Below are positions 1 to 6,365 of a DNA stretch of 11,452 bases, one piece after another. A program made the position numbers and the translations under genes. This stretch comes from Deltaproteobacteria bacterium (GTDB lineage Bacteria; Desulfobacterota; Desulfobacteria; Desulfobacterales; Desulfatirhabdiaceae), in contig JAJYBO010000074.1 of the NCBI GenBank assembly GCA_021778975.1, forward strand, positions 1 to 11,452, given 5' to 3'. Every line of letters starts with the position of its first letter. The stretch's first letter is position 1. Under the pieces are notes generated by a model. That model was not told the DNA's origin. It searched no databases and saw only the letters and a list, made by a program, of their open reading frames with translations.

Positions 1-540
1 ATATGAAGCAGAGCGTATCGCTGCGGAGAAAGCCAAAGCGGAGCGCATTGCTGCGGAGAAAGCCGAAGCGGAGCGCATCGCTGCGGAGAAAGCCGAAGCG
101 GAGCGCATCGCTGCGGAGAAAGTCAAAGCGGAGCGCATCGCTGCGGAGAAAGCCGAAGCAGAGCGCATCGCTGCGGAGAAAGCCAAAGCGGAGCGCATTG
201 CTGCGGAGAAGGTCGAAGCAGAGCGTATGGCTGCGGAGAAAGCCGAAGCAGAGCGTATGGCTGCGGAGAAAGCCGAAGCGGAGCGCATTGCCGCGGAGAA
301 AGCCGAAGCGGAGCGCATTGCTGCGGAGAAAGCCGAAGCGGAGCGCATCGCTGCGGAGAAAGCCGAGGCAGAGCGCATCGCTGCGGAGAAAGCCAAAGCG
401 GAGCGCATTGCCGAGGAGAAAGCTGAAGCGGAACGCATCGCTGTGGAGAAAGCCGAAGCGGCGCGCATCGCTGCTGAGAAGGCCGAAGCAGAGCGCATTG
501 CTGTGGAGAAAGCCGAAGCAGAACGCATCGCCGCTGAACA
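1..540 (+). repeat. Coding tandem repeat, 30-bp unit, about 18 copies
   Basis: The 30-bp unit recurs without gaps from the window edge to about position 540; 17 complete decapeptide units lie at 17-526, with a partial unit on each side. Variation is mostly synonymous (gcg/gca, atc/att, cgc/cgt, gcc/gct) or conservative (Glu to Lys at position 7, Ile to Met, Ala to Val or Glu). The last units (from about 407) diverge most. The interval 215-244 is repeated exactly at 245-274, a sign of recent unit duplication. The array continues upstream of the window, so total copy number is unknown. Confidence 0.95.
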
Positions 541-1069
541 GCGTAAAAAGGCGATTAAGGCGCAGCAGGCGGAAATTCCTAAAGTAACGGTCGTCTATCC
601 ACAGCAACCTCTTCAAAATATAGAGCCTGACCCCATGAATAATGCCATTAAACTGGCGGCAGGTGTTTTTGGACTGTTGATAATTCTTCTTTTTGCTCTC
701 AGTTTCTCCAATTCACACAACTATTATGTGAAGCCGGTTAAAGATGGTATCCAAATCTGGCAGGGCAAATTTTCTCCCAAAGGAAAGGCGTTGCTGGTCG
801 CTCTTCCAGGCGTACCTGTGCCCAAGACCCTGCATGGCGTGTGTACCGAAAAAGATATATATCCCATTATTTTCAAGTATTATCTGGATAAAGCCGATAT
901 CGCCGCCAGCAAAGGCGGCCCCGCGGATTTGAAGATCGCGCTCGGCCTTCTGAACAAAGCCAAAGCGCTGAATACTGAGAATGTACAGACCAAACAAGTA
1001 GATGAAAAAATTGCCGCTATTACAATGCAATTGCAGCAACGGACATCTTCTGTACCCGTAGCCAAATAA
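2..1069 (+). CDS. Decapeptide-repeat (TolA-like) single-pass membrane protein, 5' truncated
   Basis: The frame is open from the first bases of the window, so the true start lies upstream; 355 residues are visible. Roughly the first 175 are a 10-residue repeat, consensus IAAEKAEAER, predicted to form a long charged helix with i/i+4 Glu-Lys/Arg pairs (single alpha-helix or coiled coil, like TolA domain II). A basic Gln-rich linker and a Pro-rich stretch follow. A hydrophobic helix (AIKLAAGVFGLLIILLFALSF in pieces, nt 644-706) is a clear membrane segment. After it come about 120 residues with a Tyr/Lys-rich start and an Ala/Leu/Lys-rich helical end. I recognise no domain in the C-terminal part. 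A helical spacer anchored by one membrane helix suggests an envelope-spanning or scaffold role, but this is inference and topology is ambiguous. A hairpin after the stop may end transcription. Repeat-driven frames elsewhere in this region are artefacts. Confidence 0.85.
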   Translation, partial: YEAERIAAEKAKAERIAAEKAEAERIAAEKAEAERIAAEKVKAERIAAEKAEAERIAAEKAKAERIAAEKVEAERMAAEKAEAERMAAEKAEAERIAAEKAEAERIAAEKAEAERIAAEKAEAERIAAEKAKAERIAEEKAEAERIAVEKAEAARIAAEKAEAERIAVEKAEAERIAAEQRKKAIKAQQAEIPKVTVVYPQQPLQNIEPDPMNNAIKLAAGVFGLLIILLFALSFSNSHNYYVKPVKDGIQIWQGKFSPKGKALLVALPGVPVPKTLHGVCTEKDIYPIIFKYYLDKADIAASKGGPADLKIALGLLNKAKALNTENVQTKQVDEKIAAITMQLQQRTSSVPVAK

Positions 1070-1127
1070 TCTCTCGGCCAGCCTATTTTTTTCTGCTCGA
1101 TGGCGGCGCTCGTGCTGCTTTCCTCAA

Positions 1128-1155
1128 GAGAGGCGTATTTCAAAGTACGCCTCTC
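1128..1155 (+). terminator. Hairpin after the repeat-protein gene, possible terminator
   Basis: A perfect 10-bp stem (gagaggcgta / tacgcctctc) with an 8-nt loop lies 58 bp after the stop codon at 1069. The stem is GC-rich, as expected for a factor-independent terminator. The following sequence (ccgttta) has only a weak T run, so termination is plausible but not proven. Confidence 0.5.
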
Positions 1156-1185
1156 CCGTTTAGAAGTATCCGTTTCTTTCCGGAT

Positions 1186-1339
1186 TGATGCTCTCGTAAA
1201 AAGTCGAATTTCAGACGGCTTTGTAAAAAGGCCGCAGGCAAGGCGCGCAGATCCTTAGGAGTGAAGCGTACTTATGGTGCGCCGCAACGACGAAGGATGC
1301 AGCGCAACGCAGCATCCGGACTTTTTACGAAGCCGTCAA
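1186..1339 (+). repeat. 154-bp structured dispersed repeat, copy A
   Basis: This segment matches the reverse complement of 10200-10353 over 154 bp with about 7 substitutions and no gap (about 95% identity). It has no ORF. Arms at 1214-1230 and 1321-1337 pair over 17 bp, with one position a U-G wobble in RNA. Two inner hairpins lie at 1266-1282 (gcgtac/gtgcgc, one wobble) and 1295-1317 (ggatgc...gcatcc). A second left arm at 1194-1205 can also pair perfectly with 1319-1330, competing with the first. The right end is 28 bp before the metF start. No clear target-site duplication flanks it. It is best described as a MITE-like or large REP-like intergenic element. Confidence 0.85.
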
Positions 1340-1367
1340 AATTCTCTTTGGTCAGGAATTATTTTCC

Positions 1368-2936
1368 ATGCTTCGCGTATTTCGAGATGATTTGCTGCAC
1401 TCCAATCGGTTTCTTGTAACCCTGGAACTGGTGCCCGGCCGGGAACACGGCGGAAAATCGGTGGAAACCGTTATCCAGATCGCCAAAGACGCGTTTTCGG
1501 ACGGTCGCGTCTCAGCGGTCTCCATGACCGATAATCCCGGTGGTAATCCATCGCTGAGTCCAGATGTTCTGGGGTCTGAAATTTTCAGGCTGGGTATGGA
1601 CGTTATCGTTCATTTTACATGCCGGGATATGAACCGGGTGGGGCTTGAAAGCCGGGCGCTCCAACTGGCCATGATGGGGATGAAAAACATTCTGGCGCTG
1701 ACCGGCGATTATGCCGGACAGGGGTTTGCAGGGCAGGGCGCACCGGTGTTCGATCTCGATTCGGTCAGTCTTCAATGTCTGATGGCCATGTTGAATGAAC
1801 GTATCGAATCCTCTGGAGATCCGGACGGATTTATCTGTGGGTGCGCGGTGTCGCCATTCAAATACACCGAAGCCGAAAGCTACGCCCAGTATGCCAAACT
1901 TTCTCGCAAGGCCAATGCTGGCGCCCAGTTTGTCATTACCCAGTTGGGATATGATGTCTGTAAATTCACAGAACTCATACAGATGCAGCAGCTTATGGGC
2001 ATTGATCTACCGGTGATAGGGTCGGTATATATTCTGACGCCCGGTGTCGCCCGGTTGATGCACCAGGGAAAGATTCCTGGCGCTATTGTGCCAGACACGC
2101 TTCTCAAAACAGTGCAGGAAGAGTGGCGTGATCCGGAAAAAGGCCGGGCGGCGGGCATCGAGCGCGCCGCCCGACTGGGAGTGGTCCTCAAGGGACTTGG
2201 ATACCGGGGCATTCACATTGGCGGCGTTCACCGAAGATTTGAACCCGTAGCCCGAATACTGGATCGAATGCAGCAAATCGAGCATCAGTGGCAGGATTTT
2301 TTGAATGACTTCCTGTTTTCGCCTCCGGATGGGTTTTATGCGTTTCCGTCGCAACAGATTTCCGCGGCCATATCCCCTGACTACGGACAGCATCCCGTTC
2401 CCATTCCTTTTTGGGAAGCATGCCACTATCGTCTGATGGATATCACCCACACGCTTTTCTTCAATCCCGATACCCTGTTCGCCCCCCTGTACCAGTATTT
2501 GAGCCGACACATTGATAGCAGCCGTTCCGGACGGATGGCGTTGCACCTGATCGAAAATGTCGGAAAGCAAATCATGCTTGGGTGTCGGCAGTGCGGAGAT
2601 TGCGCGATTCAGCATGTGGCCTTTCAGTGCCCGGAATCCGGGTGTCCCAAGCATATCCGTAATGGCGCCTGCGGCGGAAGTCGAAATGGACGCTGCGAGG
2701 TGCATCCGGACAGATGGTGTATCTGGCGTCAGGCATATCGGCGTCTGGCTACCGTGAAAAAAACGGAAACAATGATGGCGGGCTGCATTCCCCCCAGACG
2801 GTGGGAACTCGACCACACCTCTTCCTGGCTGAATTTTCACCTGGGCAGGGATCATCAGGGGGCATCCGGAGATTTTGCCCGCTTCTGCGCTTCGAGAACT
2901 TCTTGCGGTTATCCGTCAGCCCGATGGCATGGTTGA
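1368..2936 (+). CDS. metF: Methylenetetrahydrofolate reductase, MetF-MetV fusion
   Basis: The 522-residue product joins a MetF-type TIM barrel (about 1-310) to a Cys-rich MTHFR C-terminal (MetV-type) domain (about 330-500). In the barrel, E20 in TLELVPGR and D114 in ALTGD match the catalytic Glu and flavin-contacting Asp of MetF; VHFTCRD and the FVITQLGYD stretch are also typical. The C-terminal part has eight cysteines (406, 409, 412, 421, 426, 435, 443, 451), likely for metal or Fe-S binding, and the family's TSSWLNFHLGRDH ending. It would make 5-methyl-tetrahydrofolate from the methylene form in the cytoplasm, for methionine synthesis or the methyl branch of the Wood-Ljungdahl pathway. The start has an aggaa ribosome site 9 nt upstream. 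The last 23 or so residues, after the family's usual end, look unconserved and overlap the convergent cheA by 28 bp. Structured repeat copy A abuts its 5' side. Confidence 0.88.
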   Translation: MLRVFRDDLLHSNRFLVTLELVPGREHGGKSVETVIQIAKDAFSDGRVSAVSMTDNPGGNPSLSPDVLGSEIFRLGMDVIVHFTCRDMNRVGLESRALQLAMMGMKNILALTGDYAGQGFAGQGAPVFDLDSVSLQCLMAMLNERIESSGDPDGFICGCAVSPFKYTEAESYAQYAKLSRKANAGAQFVITQLGYDVCKFTELIQMQQLMGIDLPVIGSVYILTPGVARLMHQGKIPGAIVPDTLLKTVQEEWRDPEKGRAAGIERAARLGVVLKGLGYRGIHIGGVHRRFEPVARILDRMQQIEHQWQDFLNDFLFSPPDGFYAFPSQQISAAISPDYGQHPVPIPFWEACHYRLMDITHTLFFNPDTLFAPLYQYLSRHIDSSRSGRMALHLIENVGKQIMLGCRQCGDCAIQHVAFQCPESGCPKHIRNGACGGSRNGRCEVHPDRWCIWRQAYRRLATVKKTETMMAGCIPPRRWELDHTSSWLNFHLGRDHQGASGDFARFCASRTSCGYPSARWHG

Positions 2937-4645
2937 TTTTCGATATCCCGGATGATTTTTTCGACTTCCAGACACAGGGCAATGGAACCGTCACCGAGAA
3001 TACACGTTCCCGAAACGTAGGGTACATTGCGGAACAATTTGCCCAGCGGTTTGATGACGGTTTTGATTTCACCGCGAATGCGATCCACCGGAAGGCCGAC
3101 ATGATGGTCCCCACATTTGATGATAACCATGTATTGAAGCGTGGGCGGTGAATCCGTGAGAAACAGAATTCGGTGAATATCCATACAGGTCAGGATGTTA
3201 TCCCGTATCTGGATGAAACCGCGTGTTATGGCGTCGCGATCCGGCAGTTCCAGCGTTTCCTGTACAATGTCCATCGGTATGATATAGAGAGTTTCTCCGA
3301 GTTCCACCAGAAAACCGTCCAGGAGAGAAAGCGATAAGGGAATCGTGATCTGAAACATCGTTCCGTCGCCGCGGTGGGTTTTGATGTCAATGTGGCCTCG
3401 AAGGGAATCCACCGTTTTTTTGACGACATCCATGCCCACCCCCCGGCCGGAGAGCATGGTTGTTTCATCGAGCGTCGAAAAACCGGGTTCGGAGATATAC
3501 CCAAGGATATTTCTGTCATTGACGACGCTTTTGTCGGAGATCAGCCCCTTTTCAAATGCCCTGCGTGCGACAGCTTCTACAGGGATACCCTGCCCGTCGT
3601 CTTCCACCTGGATAACGATATTTCCCGAATCGTGAAACGCTCGCAGGTGAATGGCCCCGACCGGATTCTTTCCGAGACGGATCCGTTCCGGCGAAGACTC
3701 GATACCGTGGTCCGCTGCGTTTCGCAGGAGATGCAGGAGGGGTTCGTAGAGTTTGTCAATGATTTCTCTGTCCAGTTCCGTCTCGCCGCCGGTGATCAAC
3801 AGGGTGATGCGCTTGTCGGTCGTCTTTTCGATATCGCGAATCATGCGCTGAAACCGACGAAAAAGTGTTTGCATGGGGACTGTTCGGAACGCCATGGATT
3901 TTTCTTGAAGACGTCGGCTCAGATCGGCGATATGCACTGCGGATTCTGTAACCGTCATGTTCCCCAATTGTCGGATGTGACTTTCTAAAACCGATACGGC
4001 TGTCACCAATTCGACGATCAAATCGGAGAACTGATCGAGTTTCGTTGCCTCGATGCGAATGCACCCGGATTTTCTGGCCGCGGTAAGATTCCTGTCAGGC
4101 GGGGCGATATTTGAATTGTCGGTGGAATCGGCAGCGGCATTATCGGTGCAGACCTCCGGTTGGTCATTTTGTATCCGATCGCTCTCTGATATACGATCCA
4201 CAGCATTTTCCGGCGGCGTTTCACACACATTTTCGCACGACATGGAGGTATGGCTCCACGTTTTGAGCTGGTCGAGAAGCTGGAAATGTCGGTGTGGCGG
4301 CGAAATGTCGTCATTGTCATGTTCACTGCAATGCTGCATCAAAACGCCGATATGATCGTGACACTGAAGCAGCAACGCGACCAGCGCGGCGGAAAGCGAT
4401 GTTTTGTGGTCGCGGATACACACCAGAATGTTTTCGATGCTGTGACAAAAATGTTCGATGACGCCGATACCGACAATCCCGGCGGATCCCTTGATGGTGT
4501 GAACCGCCCGAAAAAGCTGATTGAACGCTTCCGTATCTTCCGGACGCTTTTCGGCGACAAGCAGGGCGGATTCCATGTCGGCCAGCATTTCAGACAATTC
4601 GACGGCGAATGCCTGCTGTATTTCGGTAGGTTCCGGAGATGTCAT
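2909..4645 (-). CDS. cheA: Chemotaxis-type histidine kinase CheA (no evident P2 domain)
   Basis: CheA autophosphorylates and passes phosphate to response regulators under receptor control. The 578 residues show an N-terminal Hpt domain with the phospho-acceptor H49 in AVHTIKGSAG, then a polar Ser/Asp/Asn-rich linker (about 130-190) where a CheY-binding P2 domain would normally sit, the dimerisation helices (about 195-270), an ATPase domain with N box LLRNAADHGIE (306-316), G1 DDGQGI (349-354) and G2 GRGVGMDVVKK (400-410), and a C-terminal CheW-like domain (about 440-570). At 578 residues it is shorter than E. coli CheA (about 650), consistent with the missing P2. It is last in the minus-strand run, 41 bp after the PAS-CxxC gene, with a gggcgga ribosome site about 9 nt before the start. 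Its 3' end overlaps metF on the other strand. No cheW, cheR or cheB follows. Confidence 0.93.
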   Translation of the reverse strand: MTSPEPTEIQQAFAVELSEMLADMESALLVAEKRPEDTEAFNQLFRAVHTIKGSAGIVGIGVIEHFCHSIENILVCIRDHKTSLSAALVALLLQCHDHIGVLMQHCSEHDNDDISPPHRHFQLLDQLKTWSHTSMSCENVCETPPENAVDRISESDRIQNDQPEVCTDNAAADSTDNSNIAPPDRNLTAARKSGCIRIEATKLDQFSDLIVELVTAVSVLESHIRQLGNMTVTESAVHIADLSRRLQEKSMAFRTVPMQTLFRRFQRMIRDIEKTTDKRITLLITGGETELDREIIDKLYEPLLHLLRNAADHGIESSPERIRLGKNPVGAIHLRAFHDSGNIVIQVEDDGQGIPVEAVARRAFEKGLISDKSVVNDRNILGYISEPGFSTLDETTMLSGRGVGMDVVKKTVDSLRGHIDIKTHRGDGTMFQITIPLSLSLLDGFLVELGETLYIIPMDIVQETLELPDRDAITRGFIQIRDNILTCMDIHRILFLTDSPPTLQYMVIIKCGDHHVGLPVDRIRGEIKTVIKPLGKLFRNVPYVSGTCILGDGSIALCLEVEKIIRDIENQPCHRADG

Positions 4646-4686
4646 GCTGCGTTCCGCCCTGTATTATCCGAGGCGTTCAAAGGGTG

Positions 4687-5304
4687 TCATTTCGGCGTTC
4701 GCCATGGTTTTTTGGCGTAACAGTCCGGGCAGACGCTATGGCTGAACATCGCTTCGGAATGCTCGCCCAGGTATTCCTCTATCTGCTGCCAGATTTCCCG
4801 GTCATTGCGTATTTTTTTACAGTACATGCAGATGGGAATGATGCCTTCCAGTTGTTTGACCCTTTTGAACGCTTCTTCGAGCTGGGCCACTTTTTCCTTC
4901 AGTTTCATCTCGTATGCGACATTGTCGGTAACGTCCTGCACGGTGATATAAATGCTGACGATCTGCCCTTGTTCGTCTCGAATAGGCCCTGCCATGCAGT
5001 TTTGCTGCATGAACGGCAGAACATCGGCGGACTGATGAGGATTCTTCATGGCGAAAAGATAGCGGTGCAGCTTCTGTGAAAAGTAGGCGTAGGTGCCGAA
5101 AGAAAAAACGCTCATCATGAAGCGCCTGTATTTGGGTTCTGCCAGGTTCGGATAGAATTCGAGCAGATTTTTGCCCACAATTTTCTTTTCAGGGATTTCA
5201 CTGTAATGCTGCATCCACCGGTTCCACAAAAGGACGGTCAGATTGTGGTCCAGGATGAGTGTTCCCATATTGATGCTGTCAAATATCTGGGCATTGTCAG
5301 GCAT
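4687..5304 (-). CDS. PAS-domain protein with C-terminal CxxC/CPxC motif
   Basis: The 205-residue product has a PAS domain (about 5-128, ending in the typical VSIYITVQDVTD), a charged coiled-coil linker (about 130-153), and a C-terminal module LEGIIPICMYCKKIRND...W..IEEYLGEHSEAMFSHSVCPDC. The cysteines 159, 162, 192 and 195 form two CxxC pairs and would suit a metal or redox site. This tail is a recurrent, functionally undefined ending of PAS and receiver proteins in Desulfobacterota and related groups (family knowledge from memory). No kinase or output domain is present. The start overlaps the cheC stop by 8 bp (atgcctga), which implies translational coupling. A soluble sensor or adaptor for the chemosensory pathway is inferred; ligand and partner are unknown. 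Confidence 0.85.
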   Translation of the reverse strand: MPDNAQIFDSINMGTLILDHNLTVLLWNRWMQHYSEIPEKKIVGKNLLEFYPNLAEPKYRRFMMSVFSFGTYAYFSQKLHRYLFAMKNPHQSADVLPFMQQNCMAGPIRDEQGQIVSIYITVQDVTDNVAYEMKLKEKVAQLEEAFKRVKQLEGIIPICMYCKKIRNDREIWQQIEEYLGEHSEAMFSHSVCPDCYAKKPWRTPK

Positions 5305-5938
5305 ATTGCGCGAGATAATCCTCGATGGCTTTTTTCAGCCAGGTCAGTGTGCAGTAATTGCTGACCAGAAACAGGAAGCCACTGGCATCGAAATCTTTAA
5401 AGTGAAACATGGTCTTGAAGAAAATGGCGAAATCGTCGCCCGCGAAGGCGTTTTTGAGAGTGGCATGAATCTGGTTTTGGGAATAGTAGCACGGGGGCGA
5501 ATAATTGACGACATCGCCCAGAAGTCCGGCGATCTTGCTGATGCAGGCGCCCATAATGATATTGCTGATTTCAATCAGCGTTTCCTTTTCGAGAATGTCA
5601 ATGTCATACCCGGATGAAGCGGCGAATTCATTGTGGGTGTCAAACAACTGTAAAAGTTTTTTCCCTTCTCCATGAGGAAAAATCAGAATGCTCGAACCGC
5701 TGAATTTTCCGCTGAAAAACTGACGGGTCATGCTCATGTCGTTATTGGTAGAAATTTCGTTGCAGATATAGGGATAGATTTCATCAATTTTGAAGATGTC
5801 AATGTAAGGCACGCTCAGGGTCACATACATGTTGATGACATCGGAGAGATCGGTTGCCGTCTGACCGAAAGCAATGTTCATGATCTCCTGAAGCGCGTCT
5901 TTCTCGATCGGTGTCAGGGCGGCGAGTGGATCGTTCAT
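5297..5938 (-). CDS. cheC: CheC-family CheY-P phosphatase
   Basis: CheC proteins remove phosphate from CheY-P. The 213-residue length fits CheC (about 205) and both halves carry a phosphatase motif of the form D/S-x3-E-x2-N. The first is intact (D14, E18, N21 in KDALQEIMNIAFGQTATDL). The second (E119, E123, N126 in KETLIEISNIIMGACISKIA) keeps the essential Glu and Asn, with Glu at the first position. Two motifs favour CheC over CheX, although a CheX-like paralogue cannot be excluded. It overlaps cheY by 4 bp (ATGA) upstream and the PAS-CxxC gene by 8 bp downstream, so the three are probably translated together. No cheD, the usual CheC partner in Bacillus and Thermotoga, is visible here. Cytoplasmic. 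Confidence 0.8.
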   Translation of the reverse strand: MNDPLAALTPIEKDALQEIMNIAFGQTATDLSDVINMYVTLSVPYIDIFKIDEIYPYICNEISTNNDMSMTRQFFSGKFSGSSILIFPHGEGKKLLQLFDTHNEFAASSGYDIDILEKETLIEISNIIMGACISKIAGLLGDVVNYSPPCYYSQNQIHATLKNAFAGDDFAIFFKTMFHFKDFDASGFLFLVSNYCTLTWLKKAIEDYLAQYA

Positions 5939-6315
5939 GATGTTCTTCCTCCAATGACGGCCAGCGCTCTGGATAATTCTGACAGAATGGTCTCTTTTAC
6001 CGGAGGTTTGCCGATGATCGAAAAAGCCCCCAGTTGTTCCGCCCTTTCCCGCGTCTGCTTCTGGGTATCCGCGGAAAGAATGATAAATATCGCTTCCGGA
6101 AAATCTTGCCGCAATTCTTCCAGAATATCAAGCCCGTGACGGTCGGGCATGGTAAGATCCAGAAAAGTTATGTCAGGAGACATGGTTCTGAAAATTTCAA
6201 TCGCCGTCGCGCCATTGCCTGCCTCGGCCAGTGCATGCCCCTGATCTTTGGGGATACATCCTTTGACGCTCATTCTTGCTACGATGGAATCATCTACAAT
6301 CAGGATTTTGGCCAT
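5935..6315 (-). CDS. cheY: CheY-type single-domain response regulator
   Basis: A stand-alone receiver of 126 residues with all expected catalytic residues: the acidic pair D8 and D9, phospho-acceptor D53 in ITFLDLTMPD, the Thr/Ser switch position S81 in IILSAD, and K103 in IGKPP. It should take phosphate from the CheA of the same operon and act on a motor or another cytoplasmic target. No DNA-binding or enzymatic output domain is attached. The start follows an aaagga ribosome site with 6-nt spacing. It lies 50 bp after the chemoreceptor gene and overlaps cheC by 4 bp, so kinase target and phosphatase are made together. Confidence 0.9.
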   Translation of the reverse strand: MAKILIVDDSIVARMSVKGCIPKDQGHALAEAGNGATAIEIFRTMSPDITFLDLTMPDRHGLDILEELRQDFPEAIFIILSADTQKQTRERAEQLGAFSIIGKPPVKETILSELSRALAVIGGRTS

Positions 6316-6365
6316 ACAGAATCCTTTTAGAACAAACAGATCGTTAGAAATGGTGATGCTTTTGG

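Noticed and set aside
1..540. Possible CRISPR array
   Set aside because: Units are contiguous with no unique spacers and encode a regular decapeptide.
3..587. 194-residue Arg/Lys/Ser-rich frame across the tandem repeat
   Set aside because: The repeat unit is a multiple of three without stops in this frame, so an open frame is automatic. The real frame continues into a membrane protein past the repeat.
1186..1339. Insertion sequence remnant with transposase
   Set aside because: Only 154 bp long, no transposase frame and no clear target-site duplication; it is kept as a non-autonomous structured repeat.
2007..2855. 282-residue minus-strand frame
   Set aside because: It lies fully antisense to the well-supported metF gene and shows no recognisable domain.
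3374..3988. 204-residue plus-strand frame
   Set aside because: It is antisense to cheA, whose kinase motifs are intact; no domain is seen in it.
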